Shown: positions 21,676-30,862 of the stretch, piece by piece
Position numbering within the stretch: position 1 is the stretch's first letter
How the letters are laid out: each line of letters starts with the position of its first letter
DNA from: Dissulfuribacter thermophilus
Lineage (GTDB): Bacteria > Desulfobacterota > Dissulfuribacteria > Dissulfuribacterales > Dissulfuribacteraceae
Length of the DNA: 64,000 bases
Direction of reading: 5' to 3'
NCBI RefSeq assembly: GCF_001687335.1
Contig: NZ_MAGO01000002.1
Coordinates: 169,198-233,197 of the forward strand
Position numbers and translations under genes: made by a program
Notes under the pieces: generated by a model
The model's input: the letters and a program-made list of their open reading frames with translations, nothing else
The model's database searches: none
What the model was told of the DNA's origin: nothing

Positions 21676-22542
21676 TCATCTCATTCTTTCCAGTATTTTT
21701 TGTATACCCTCTATCTTGTCAGTTCCGGGAACTTGCCTTTTTAATACCTCCTCCTCAAAGGTTGAACGCTGTTCAGTGTAAAAAATTCCAATGGCAATAG
21801 GCTGCTGAGATTGGTCATACGGCCAGCTTCTTATCATGGCATTGGCCTCATCAAATGACCGCGGGCGCTCCTTCGTTGCATCCTCTATCTCTTCCACCCA
21901 CTTATTATAGTATTCATAAGTGTTAAAAAAGGTATAACAGGGCTGAAGAACATCGATGAAGGAAAAACCTTTGTGTTCTATTCCCTGGAGTATCAATTTC
22001 TTCAAGTGTTCAATCTTACCTGAATATCCCCTTGCTACAAAAGATGCCCCAGAGGCCAACATGATTTCAAGGGGATTCATCGGATACTCTGGACTCCCAT
22101 CTGGAGTGGACCGACCTTTGAATCCCTTGGGGCTGGTTGGAGTGAACTGCCCAGTAGTAAGTCCATAGACACTGTTGTTATGAACAATAAAAGTGGCATC
22201 AACGTTTCTCTTTGCTGCAAATATCAGGTGTTCTATCCCTTCCCCATAAGCATCACCATCACCGGCATGACCAATAACAATAAGATCGGGATTGACTAGT
22301 TTAATGCCTGTTAGGGGAGGAATGACCCTTCCGTGAAGCGAATAAAATGAGTTAACATCTACATAGTCAACTATCTTTGCATGACACCCAATGCCAGATA
22401 AAAGCACTACATTTTCCAAGGGAGTTCCCTGGGCTTGAATCTCCATAAGGACTGATCTCATGGCACTAAGGATTCCAAAATTTCCACATCCAGGGCACCA
22501 TGTATTGACTGCCTGCGTGTTAAGGGCCTTTTTGTCTTTCAT
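21676..22542 (-). CDS. korB: 2-oxoacid:ferredoxin oxidoreductase, beta subunit
   Basis: A 288-residue thiamine-diphosphate subunit. It has WCPGCGNFGILSA (about residues 15-27), the GIGCHAKIVDY region, GHAGDGDAYGEG (the magnesium/TPP site GDGD, about 92-103) and NNSVYGLTTGQ(F)TPTS. Together with korA it decarboxylates a 2-oxoacid, probably 2-oxoglutarate or another keto acid, to the acyl-CoA and reduced ferredoxin. GAGGAGG precedes its ATG, which overlaps the restored korA stop (ATGA). Confidence 0.93.
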   Translation of the reverse strand: MKDKKALNTQAVNTWCPGCGNFGILSAMRSVLMEIQAQGTPLENVVLLSGIGCHAKIVDYVDVNSFYSLHGRVIPPLTGIKLVNPDLIVIGHAGDGDAYGEGIEHLIFAAKRNVDATFIVHNNSVYGLTTGQFTPTSPKGFKGRSTPDGSPEYPMNPLEIMLASGASFVARGYSGKIEHLKKLILQGIEHKGFSFIDVLQPCYTFFNTYEYYNKWVEEIEDATKERPRSFDEANAMIRSWPYDQSQQPIAIGIFYTEQRSTFEEEVLKRQVPGTDKIEGIQKILERMR

Positions 22543-24190
22543 GATATGGCCTCCTCGATCTTTTTTCTTAGCTCAGTTGGTGTAAATGGCCTACCGTCAT
22601 ACCGAAGAATCTTATGGTCTACTAAAATCCCATGTGATTCGAGGAGACTGGCAAATTGGCCTGTGGCGTTTGTCTCAGCACAAACGATTTTTTTACATCT
22701 TTTAATAAGGCCTTTATTTCACTTAAAGGAAATGGCTCCATGACAATAGGTTGAATCGCTCTTAGTCCAAGGCACTGGCAGGCCTCAACAGCTGCACCTT
22801 TGGTTGATCCCCAAAAAAATACACAGACGTCAGAGTCGCTTTCCCCATAGGACTTTACACACTCAAGTCCCTTCATGGTCTCTCTTATTGCCCTTGACTT
22901 CTCAAGACGCTTTTCTTGCATACAGGATATGGCTTCAGATTCTTCCGTTGTTATACCGTATTCATCGTGTTCATATGAAGTAACCTTAACCACAGCATTT
23001 TTTTGCCCTGGGAAGGCCATGGGTGATATACCGTCATCATTTACCTCGTATCTCTTGTACTCAGATGATCTATCCCAGAGCCTTGGAGCCGGCCAGTCAA
23101 AGAGATCTTTTGGCTCTGAAAAGGAAAAACCGCTTTCACTAAGGTGTTTATCAGACAGTATGAAAACCGGAACCTGAAAGGACCAGGCGGCATTCAGGGC
23201 ATTATATGCCCACTCATATACCTCTTCAGCATCTCCAGGAGCAACGACAATCCGTGGGAACTCTCCATGTCCGGCATGAAGTACAAAAAATAGATCTGCC
23301 TGCATGGTGTAGGTAGGGACCCCTGTACTTGGGCCAGCTCGTTGGCACTCTACAAATACAATGGGAATCTCAGACTGGCCAGCCAGACTAACCGCCTCTG
23401 TCATAAGGGCAAAGCCACCACCTGAACTCCCTGTCATAGCCCTGTTGCCGGCATATGCGCTGCCTAAGGCCATAAGGGCCGCCCCAATCTCACTTTCAGG
23501 GTGAATAGTGGTTACTCCAAGATTTGGACCGTGTTGCGCCAAAAAATGGAGGATGGAAGATGCAGGAGTCATGGGATATGCAATATATATATCAAGTCCC
23601 CCCCTTACTGCTCCAAGGGCTAATGCCTCATTTCCCGTAAGGATCGGGCAGGGTGATTCACCTGTTGGTTCAATTTTAATATATTCCTCTTTGATACTGT
23701 CAAAAGAAGCCTTAGCGATTAGAAGGTTCGTTTCAACCCCCTTTTTTACAGTGGATTTGATGATCTCCTCGAAACTCTCCCAAGGTATTCCCAACACCCT
23801 TGTCAGTGCCCCAAGGGCTGCTACATTTCTCATGATAGGAATTCCCTTATGGGATTTTACGATGTCGGAAATGGGAACTCCAAGTCCTTCTGCATCGGCC
23901 TGGTTTGAGTCAAAGACTATGATCCCCCCTTGATTGAGCCGCTCCTTATTTTTATCAATAGCTTCCTGATTAAGGGCAACTATCACATCCACCGTCTCTT
24001 CATGGCAGAGTATCTTGTCTTTGGATGCCCTTATTATGGAAAAATTGTGGCCTCCACGTATGAGACTAGGATAATCATCATAGAAAAATATTTTGTAACC
24101 CAACCGATTTAAGAGTCGAGAAAGGGTATTACCTGCCTGCTTGACTCCATCTCCTGCCTTACCTCCAATTAAGATTGAAATTTCGTTCAT
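22539..24190 (-). pseudogene. korA: 2-oxoacid:ferredoxin oxidoreductase, fused gamma-alpha subunit, frameshifted at an A7 run
   Basis: The gamma domain comes first (GGKAGDGVKQAG at the start, about residues 1-180), then the alpha domain (about 190 on, GNEALALGAVRGG, YPMTPAS, GSSGGGFALMTEA). The zero frame stops at 22622 after a false tail. The correct tail, with ETNATGQFASLLE and GRPFTPTELRKKIEEA, is in the -1 frame and ends in a TGA overlapping the korB ATG. The switch point is the A7 run at 22688-22694 on GTA AAA AAA TCG. One extra A, or -1 slippage on A AAA AAA, restores a 550-residue protein. The slippery heptamer is of the dnaX kind, so expression of both forms is possible; a sequencing error is equally possible. 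Start: ATG at 24190 with GGAG 7 bases upstream, not the TTG at 24202. Confidence 0.8.
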
Positions 24191-24336
24191 GGGATTCTCC
24201 AAGGAAAAAAATTTAAAAAAGATACAAAAGACCGTACACCTACTTTCAGGCTATTTAAATGAGACAGGAAGTCAAGCGAATAAAGAAAAGAGTGCCTCAG
24301 CCAATAATGGTTGGGTGCGGTTTTAGGGCCTAAATT

Positions 24337-24614
24337 TTCAATTGACGAGTTTAGCTAAGATCTAAATCCTGCAATTGGCGAGTTTGCCCAAGATACGAGG
24401 AGCGAGGGGCGAAGACGTACTTAGGTACTTCGAGCCCTGCGCGACAAAGTAGATTGGGCAAAATCGCCAATCCCGAAGGGCAGCAAAAGGAGGCAAAAAA
24501 CACAAAATATTGATTCACCCAAAAAGTGAATTTAGTGAATAGCCGGATGTTAGCTAACATTCCATAAAATCGTAAATAAATCATTTTTGATCCCTTTTGC
24601 CGTGCAGGATTTAG
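24337..24614. repeat. MITE-like element with duplicated end
   Basis: CTAAATCCTGCA at 24362-24373 is exactly inverted at 24603-24614, bounding 253 bases with no gene. Inside, the order GATACGAGG..., GGTACTTCG..., a GACAAAG motif and AAAATCGCCAATCCC parallels the elements at 42415 and 52666, so they share an ancestor. The left end is duplicated in tandem: CAATTGACGAGTTTAGC (from 24337) and CAATTGGCGAGTTTGCC (34 bases later). Confidence 0.6.
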
Positions 24615-24694
24615 GTAAGACATAAAGGGCTAAGGCATGGTTGAGGCTATGAAGTATCTGAAAAAACAGCTAAAGAAAAAGCTGCAACTAGAAT

Positions 24695-24765
24695 AATGGC
24701 GAATGCGAAAAAATCTTCCAATTTTTATATTCATTGGAAAAAACTCTTTTCTCGCATTCGCCATT
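24695..24765. repeat. long inverted repeat upstream of the Usp gene end
   Basis: AATGGCGAATGCG (24695-24707) and CGCATTCGCCATT (24753-24765) are a perfect 13-bp inverted repeat. An inner TTCCAA/TTGGAA pair and an A-run/T-run extend it into one long hairpin. It sits 21 bases past the stop of the three-gene Usp/permease operon and may end it or stabilise its message. Confidence 0.6.
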
Positions 24766-24786
24766 CAAGGATAAAGCAGATTCTTT

Positions 24787-25713
24787 TTAACTAACAAGCG
24801 CAACTGTAGGATTGGAGCATTTATGGATCAATTCATGCGATACACTTCCCATGAAGAATTCCTGAATAGCACCTCTTCCCCTACGTCCCATAAAAATAAG
24901 ATCTACGTCTTCTGATTCTGCTTTTTGCAAAATATTTTTTGCAGGTACTCCGTATTCATAACTGGTTGTTATCAAAGATTCCGGAATCCCCGCCTTAACT
25001 AGAATATCCTTTCCATTATTCAAGATTTCCTCTGCTTCTTTTTCAGGCAAAAGACCACTTTCTATGTTTTCAGGGTAATGGGCGAGACTGATCACGTTAA
25101 AAAGATGAATCATTTCTATACCATCAAGGCAACAACTTAACATGGAACTCGCCTCTTTTAATGCCTTATCTGAATGAACTGATCCGTCTAAGGGAATAAG
25201 GCATTTTTTTACAGAACAGGTACCCTGTTCAGCCATCTTCTTGCCTATCAAATAGATAGAGCAGCCAATATCTTTATGTAGAAGCCCTGCTGAGACACTT
25301 CCAAGAAAGATCTCCTGGGCCGTGCTAACTCCCCTTCTTTCAAGGAAGATTTGTGTATATCCACCCTCTTTTGCAACCTGTGTTATTCGTTCTACTGGAT
25401 CACCATCTTCAATCTTTTCATCTATGGGAGAACTGGCACCTGCCGATACCAACTTTTCCTTGATTTCATGAAGGATAGGGAGGACCTCTTTTTCAATATG
25501 TTGTTTTCTAAGGTCTTTAATTAGATCTGAATTGAGCAATCTATCTGCCCGAATATCTATATTTTTTATATGACTCGTAAGATAACTTCCAGCCATTACA
25601 GTGAGGATAGTAATGGAATCCAGGCGTTGTCCTAAATTGGCAGCGAGGCATCCAACGAGTCCTGCCACTCTATAACTTGGTTTTTTGACGTCTACGGGTA
25701 AAAGAAACTTCAT
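24787..25713 (-). CDS. tandem-domain universal stress protein
   Basis: A 308-residue protein made of two Usp domains. The second (about residues 155-308) keeps CLIPLDGSVHSDKAL and a complete GRRGRGAIQEFFMGSVSHELIHKCSNPTVALVS, so it should bind ATP. The first has FLERRGVSTAQEIFLGSVSAGLLHKDIGCSIYLI, where the nucleotide motif is partly changed. It starts with GGAGGTGAGGT just before ATG. It is last in an operon with two large permeases, 14 bases after the first permease, so it may help regulate their activity, as Usp proteins do for some transporters; that is inference. Confidence 0.88.
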   Translation of the reverse strand: MKFLLPVDVKKPSYRVAGLVGCLAANLGQRLDSITILTVMAGSYLTSHIKNIDIRADRLLNSDLIKDLRKQHIEKEVLPILHEIKEKLVSAGASSPIDEKIEDGDPVERITQVAKEGGYTQIFLERRGVSTAQEIFLGSVSAGLLHKDIGCSIYLIGKKMAEQGTCSVKKCLIPLDGSVHSDKALKEASSMLSCCLDGIEMIHLFNVISLAHYPENIESGLLPEKEAEEILNNGKDILVKAGIPESLITTSYEYGVPAKNILQKAESEDVDLIFMGRRGRGAIQEFFMGSVSHELIHKCSNPTVALVS

Positions 25714-25727
25714 ACCTCACCTCCTTT

Positions 25728-27512
25728 TTAATAAAAGAGAAGAAGCCAAATATTGGCTACTCCAACGGTCACTAGCATGTATATAAAGGCAATTTTCATA
25801 AATCCAAAGAAGCGAATTGGGTATCCGGCAGACTCTGCGATACCGAGGGTCACCACGTTGGCACTTGCACCGATCATTGTGCCATTTCCACCAAAACATG
25901 CTCCAAAGGCAAGTGCCCACCACAGCACCCCGCTCTCTGCTCCGGGTATAACCTTGGTGAGGTATCCAACAATTGGAAGCATGGTGGCTGTAAATGGAAT
26001 GTTGTCAACAAAGGCACTCATAATTGCAGACACCCAAAGTATCAAACAGATAGATACAACTAGACTCCCCTGGGACAAACTCAAGACCCAGTCGGCGATA
26101 ATGTCCAGAAGTCCCGTTTCTTCCACAGCGCCTACAAGAATGAAAAGGAAGATGAAAAAGAGGAGCGTCGGCCACTCAATGTCCTTTTCTATAAGATGAA
26201 GGAGATCAACCTTCTTTGTAATGAGCCCGTATGTAAAGAGCAAAGATGCACCAAAAAGTGCTGCAATACTTACCTCCATGTGCCAATATCCATGGGTAAG
26301 GAACATTGCTATGACAATACCCATGATAATCAGACCAACTGTGAGGAGATTTCCATCTGTTATCTGATACTCTTGTCTGAGTTTCTCTATAAAGGCCTGT
26401 ATATCGGTAATCTTGGCCTTGGAATATTCATTCTTATAGACAAACTTAGAATAGATAAAAAGAATGATCATAGAGATAATACAGACTGGAGTAAGGTCTA
26501 TAACAAAATCCATGAATGTGAGGCCGGCATACGAGCCGATCATTATGTTCGGCGGATCACCGATCAAAGTGGCTGTTCCACCGATATTTGAAGCAAGTAT
26601 CTCTGGTATCAAAAGCGAAAGAGGAGATATTCCAAGGGAAAGGGCAATCTCTATGCTAACGGGGGTGAGAAGCAGCATGGTAGTAACGTTATCTAGAAAC
26701 GCCGAAGATATTGCAGTAAAAGACATGAGTATGACGGCGAGAACTATCACATTTCCGCGGGCTAATTGATAGCATTTGTATGCAGTCCACTGGAATATAC
26801 CGGTGTTTTTCAAGATGCCAACAATGATCATCATACCCATGAGGAGGAAAACCACATTCATGTCAATTGCTCGTATGGCGCTTTCGTAAGAAAGGATGTG
26901 ATATTCGGGATTTATGGTCCCTATGGTGTAGCTTATAACCAGCATTGTTGCCGCACCGAGCATTGCAGCAAGGGTCCTGTGGAGCAACTCAAATGAAATC
27001 AATACATATGCAAGGATAAATACCACCGTGGCTATCCAAAATGCAGGCCCCAGGGTCCGCTTAATCTTCATATCTGCGCGGACCATGTATTCTTTACCGT
27101 TATGAGCAATATTAGCAGTGTCTATCTTAATTGTCGTCCTTTCGTAGCTAGGTTTGAATGCCTTTATTTCAATGTGTTTCCCCTTGATATCCTCATCAGC
27201 AGGAAGTAACACTTTAAACTGGTATGTACCGTCGGCTTCGCTTGTTATTCCTCCACCGCCATGCTCTTCATGACCACCATGGGATTCAGAAGTAACCAAC
27301 TCAGCAGGTTTTCCGTCTACAAATACGCTTAAGCTTACATCTCCCACCCCAGTATTATGGGGATTCACAATCTTGCCATGCACATCGAGAATAACATGGG
27401 AGCCTGATTCTCGTTCATGTGCATTAATGTGATTCACTTGCGAGGCAAACGACTGGGCAAATGAAATCGGAATTAGACATAAGACAACGAGGATAAGAAT
27501 CTTTAATTTCAT
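25728..27512 (-). CDS. ArsB/NhaD-type permease with a His-rich periplasmic N-terminal domain
   Basis: A 594-residue membrane protein. A signal peptide (MKLKILILVVLCLIPISFA) leads a periplasmic domain of about 150 residues that looks like an Ig or carboxypeptidase-regulatory sandwich and carries ESHGGHEEHGGGG, a run with four His. About 12 membrane segments follow, beginning near residue 155. The motifs STATI/GGTATLIGDPPNIMIGS (about 285-300), and the later FGACFGGNGTMIGASANVV, are typical of the ion transporter superfamily (ArsB, NhaD, CitM). Substrate unknown: sodium/proton exchange, arsenite or an organic anion all occur in the family. GGAGG lies before the ATG. It is flanked in its operon by another such permease and a Usp. 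Confidence 0.85.
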   Translation of the reverse strand: MKLKILILVVLCLIPISFAQSFASQVNHINAHERESGSHVILDVHGKIVNPHNTGVGDVSLSVFVDGKPAELVTSESHGGHEEHGGGGITSEADGTYQFKVLLPADEDIKGKHIEIKAFKPSYERTTIKIDTANIAHNGKEYMVRADMKIKRTLGPAFWIATVVFILAYVLISFELLHRTLAAMLGAATMLVISYTIGTINPEYHILSYESAIRAIDMNVVFLLMGMMIIVGILKNTGIFQWTAYKCYQLARGNVIVLAVILMSFTAISSAFLDNVTTMLLLTPVSIEIALSLGISPLSLLIPEILASNIGGTATLIGDPPNIMIGSYAGLTFMDFVIDLTPVCIISMIILFIYSKFVYKNEYSKAKITDIQAFIEKLRQEYQITDGNLLTVGLIIMGIVIAMFLTHGYWHMEVSIAALFGASLLFTYGLITKKVDLLHLIEKDIEWPTLLFFIFLFILVGAVEETGLLDIIADWVLSLSQGSLVVSICLILWVSAIMSAFVDNIPFTATMLPIVGYLTKVIPGAESGVLWWALAFGACFGGNGTMIGASANVVTLGIAESAGYPIRFFGFMKIAFIYMLVTVGVANIWLLLFY

Positions 27513-27526
27513 AACAGTCCTCCAGA

Positions 27527-29485
27527 TTAATAAAATAGATAGAGCATAGTAAGCATTACCACTAAAAAGAGAATTGTCATCCCTGCCCCAGCCTTTGCGT
27601 AATCCACTGTCCTGTATCCGCCTGGCCTCATAATGAGTGCGTTCACCTGGTGAGTTGGGAGTACAAAGGTATTTGAGGCAGAAAGTGCAACTACGAGGGC
27701 TGCCATACGGGGATCTGCTCCAGCCTTCACTGCCATACTAATTGCAAGTGGTACCAGAAGCACTGTTGCTCCCACGTTGGAGACCACGAGAGTGAAAAAC
27801 GATGTCATAATACCGACTACGGCCAAAAATACTATGGGAGGAACAGTTCCCAAGGCATTCATAATCGTTGTTGCTATGTATTCAGCGGTCCCTGTCTTCT
27901 GAAATGCAAGTCCCAGTGGTATTAGTCCTCCAAGGAGAAATACTGTCATCCAGTCCACTGATTCATAGGCTTCATCTACACTCATAACCTTAGTCAAGAT
28001 CATACCCAGAGCACCAGTTAGTAGGCAGATAGAAAGAGATATCTTCAATTCAGGATGGCCCAACTTGGTCACCACCGGATTCCAGAACATGACAAGGCCA
28101 AGGGCAACAAGCAGCCAAAAGACTGCAGTTTTGGCCTTTTCTGTCCGCATTATTTCTCCCTTGACCTCGGTGGTAAATGTAAAGGTCTGTTGACCCTTTA
28201 ACCTGTGGAAGTACTCCCATCTTCCAAATAATAATATTGCATCTCCTGGCTTCAGTTTAATTTCAGCGATATTTTCCAAGGTACAGGTACCATCACTGCA
28301 AACTGCTACGGGATTCACCTGATAAGTCTTCCTAAAGTTTACCTCTGACAATGTCTTTCCCACAAGTTCTGATCTTGGAGTTACAATACCTTCAAGTATA
28401 CCTGCATTGTTTGGTGATAAGTCCTCTGAGAAAACATCAAGGTCATCCTTTAATTTTAGACCAAGATCGTTTACAAAATTTTTAACTGCTGTTTCATTGC
28501 CTACAACAGCTATAACGTCTCCGGCCTTGAATTTTTCGCTACTTACAGGGGCAAAATTTTTACTCTTTTTTTGAGCATCATAGATAGCTACTACGGCAAT
28601 TTTATACCTTGGCCTAAGATCTAATTCCCCTAATGTGCTCTCCCCTTTATATGTCTCAGGTACCTCAATTTCATAAATTCCAGTAATCTCTCTATAAGTA
28701 TCTGCAATCATGTCTGGAATCAAACGGTTTTCAGACTCACCTGAAGTTTTGGGCAAAATGAATCTTCCAAACACTATGAAATATAAAATTGCACTAGTAA
28801 CAAGGGCAATACCAATGGGTGTCTGGGTGAACAAGCCCAGGGTTTCAATGGGCTCTGGTGCTATTCCAAGTTGATTTGCCTGTTCGATAAGGTCATTCAA
28901 GAGAATGGTGGGGCTTGCACCAACAAGAGTGATAGTTCCACCAATAATAGCACAAAAGCCCATTGGCATGAGTATTCTAGAAACTGGGATGTTTACCTGC
29001 CTACTTATGCGGATAGCCGCCGGCATAAAGAGTGCGGCTGCACCAATATTTTGCATGAAGCTAGATATGAGCGCCACAGTTCCAGCAATAAGGGCCATAA
29101 TTCTACTCTCTGCCTTGCCAGCAAATCTCAGGATAAATCTGGCCAATACGTTCATGCAGCCTGTTTTGTCTAACCCAGCCCCTATGATGATCACAGCAAT
29201 AATAGAGACAACTGCGTTTGAACTAAGTCCGCTAATGGCCTCTTTGGGACTCACTAGTCCAAGCAGTGGTAATAGGACCATCATGATAATACCAACGACG
29301 TCGACTCTAACCCATTCGAAAACAAAAAGTAAAATGGCAAACCCTAACACTCCCATGACAATTATCATCTGAGTAGTCAACTGAGGGGCCTGACTAGACG
29401 CCGAATCTGAGCCTAGAGCCAAGCCAGATAGCGCAAACAAGTACATGAAGATGATTGAAAGACAACGAAATAACATTTTTGGCAT
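27527..29485 (-). CDS. SLC13-type permease with TrkA-C (RCK_C) domains
   Basis: A 652-residue membrane protein. I start it at the ATG at 29485, after GAGGAGGG; the longer frame to 29521 has no site. An N-terminal hydrophobic helix may be a signal peptide. Membrane segments and GGTITLVGASPTILLNDL (about 190-207) precede two cytoplasmic RCK_C repeats (about 245-430: YKGESTLGELDLRPRYKIAV, then SELVGKTLSEVNFRKTY), then a second membrane half with SNVGATVLLVPLAI. This is the layout of the SLC13/DASS-like transporters linked to sulfate or sodium-dicarboxylate uptake. The RCK_C domains suggest regulation by a nucleotide or ion. First gene of the operon. Confidence 0.87.
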   Translation of the reverse strand: MPKMLFRCLSIIFMYLFALSGLALGSDSASSQAPQLTTQMIIVMGVLGFAILLFVFEWVRVDVVGIIMMVLLPLLGLVSPKEAISGLSSNAVVSIIAVIIIGAGLDKTGCMNVLARFILRFAGKAESRIMALIAGTVALISSFMQNIGAAALFMPAAIRISRQVNIPVSRILMPMGFCAIIGGTITLVGASPTILLNDLIEQANQLGIAPEPIETLGLFTQTPIGIALVTSAILYFIVFGRFILPKTSGESENRLIPDMIADTYREITGIYEIEVPETYKGESTLGELDLRPRYKIAVVAIYDAQKKSKNFAPVSSEKFKAGDVIAVVGNETAVKNFVNDLGLKLKDDLDVFSEDLSPNNAGILEGIVTPRSELVGKTLSEVNFRKTYQVNPVAVCSDGTCTLENIAEIKLKPGDAILLFGRWEYFHRLKGQQTFTFTTEVKGEIMRTEKAKTAVFWLLVALGLVMFWNPVVTKLGHPELKISLSICLLTGALGMILTKVMSVDEAYESVDWMTVFLLGGLIPLGLAFQKTGTAEYIATTIMNALGTVPPIVFLAVVGIMTSFFTLVVSNVGATVLLVPLAISMAVKAGADPRMAALVVALSASNTFVLPTHQVNALIMRPGGYRTVDYAKAGAGMTILFLVVMLTMLYLFY

Positions 29486-29936
29486 CCTATTCCCTCCTCT
29501 TTTTAAGATTAAAAAATGCACAATGAATATGATTTCACAAACCCATTCTCATAGACCCATATTAGGTGAGTGTCAAGAGTTTCACAATGAAAAACCATTT
29601 TTTTATGTAAAAACAATAAGTTTTTACTGTAGATCAATTTAAAAGCTCAGTTACGTTTCAAAATGAAATTCAAATTTACCATTAAACCAGCGAAAATACC
29701 ATCTCCTATGAAAATTTTAGCCCAAATTAGCAGAACAGACTAGCAAATCTCCCTTCCTATAGGGATGATGAGTAGGGGTTTAGGTGACTATGCTACAATC
29801 TGCACATGATCACCCAGTCTATTTCCAATTGTGCGCAAATTGCTCAACTATAAGCTAACTCGAAGCAAAGATATCTTTTTCTCAAAAATAGGCACTGAGA
29901 GGTATTTCAAGAGGTCCTAGTCACATAATCTGGGAC
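29486..29936. other. intergenic, no gene seen
   Basis: AT-rich leader of the permease operon on the minus strand, followed by the end of the Usp operon. I looked for a sigma-54 site and found only a poor match near 29809-29825. Nothing else can be supported. Confidence 0.4.
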
Positions 29937-29960
29937 AAAAAAAAGCCCACGAGTGTGGGC
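29937..29960 (-). terminator. rho-independent terminator
   Basis: On the minus strand GCCCAC-ACTC-GTGGGC is followed by eight T. It lies 32 bases beyond the stop of the Usp gene at 29992 and closes the long operon that begins at tauE. Confidence 0.9.
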
Positions 29961-29991
29961 CCTACAAGATTAAGGGAAAACAGTTGATGAC

Positions 29992-30837
29992 TTATCTCAA
30001 AATAAGGACTGAAGATTGTGCGTATTCAATTAACTTTCCCAACAAATCTCGAGAAAAAATCTTGGCAAAAAAGGATTGCTTACCCATCCAAAGGGCTACC
30101 ATCCCCTCAGAAGTGGCCTGAGCAACATATTTTTCTATATCATTCTTCTCTATAAATGTAATCCATGCATGCATATTTTTATCAATATAATATTGCAAAA
30201 TCTCGAGCATTTTTCTTTCTACATCGCCTTTGCCAACTACCCCCTTTTCCCCCATCAATCCTACAATCTTTAGTCCAGCCTCGTGGATGGTCACCATTTG
30301 ATTTATGAGTTCCAAAGACTCTTGACTAACGTTTGTTTGATCCAAAAAGGAAATAATCTGCCTGGGTGTCGTGGTCTCCTTCACTACCAATACTGAACAT
30401 TTGGCGTCTCTGGCAATTTTTTGAGGTAATCCCAGTACCCCTTCCCACTCACAACCTATACCCTTAGTGCAGCCTATAACTATCAAATCACTTTCAATCT
30501 CATTTGATTCTTTGAGGATAGCTTTAGCTGGATCACCCATACAGATCTTCAGAGTCAATTCTTTATGCCCTTTGGTGTGGAGTTCCAAACTTCCATTAGG
30601 GCCAACTTGAAAATGAAATTGTTTGGGCAAGGCATACGGACCTTCTCCTTCCCCTGCCATTTTATAAAAATTCTCCGTACAGGAAATAAGGGCCTTTTTA
30701 CAGCTCTCCTCTGAATCTCCAGCCTTTTGAACCATGACTAAGGTCACGTCTGACCATGTATTGGAGCATAAACGGGCGAGATCCTGAATTATACCTAAAC
30801 TATATGATTCCTTATCCAAGGCTCCTAATATTCGCAT
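29992..30837 (-). CDS. Usp-like tandem protein
   Basis: A 281-residue protein that is a divergent pair of Usp domains. The first half keeps DLIVIGCTKGIGCEWEGVLGLPQKIARDAKCSVLVVK, with a recognisable but altered nucleotide motif; the second (GMVALWMGKQSFFAKIFSRDLLGKLIEYAQSSVLILR) has lost the glycine-rich loop. GGAGGAATAAA precedes the ATG. Last gene of the sigma-54 operon; it is separated from the preceding Usp-like gene by 25 bases. Role: perhaps a signalling partner rather than an ATP-binding protein. Confidence 0.72.
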   Translation of the reverse strand: MRILGALDKESYSLGIIQDLARLCSNTWSDVTLVMVQKAGDSEESCKKALISCTENFYKMAGEGEGPYALPKQFHFQVGPNGSLELHTKGHKELTLKICMGDPAKAILKESNEIESDLIVIGCTKGIGCEWEGVLGLPQKIARDAKCSVLVVKETTTPRQIISFLDQTNVSQESLELINQMVTIHEAGLKIVGLMGEKGVVGKGDVERKMLEILQYYIDKNMHAWITFIEKNDIEKYVAQATSEGMVALWMGKQSFFAKIFSRDLLGKLIEYAQSSVLILR

Positions 30838-30862
30838 TTTATTCCTCCACGTCCTAATTCTA

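Noticed and set aside
29809..29825. Possible sigma-54 site on the minus strand upstream of the permease operon
   Set aside because: GG and GC are 10 bases apart, but the rest departs too far from the consensus.
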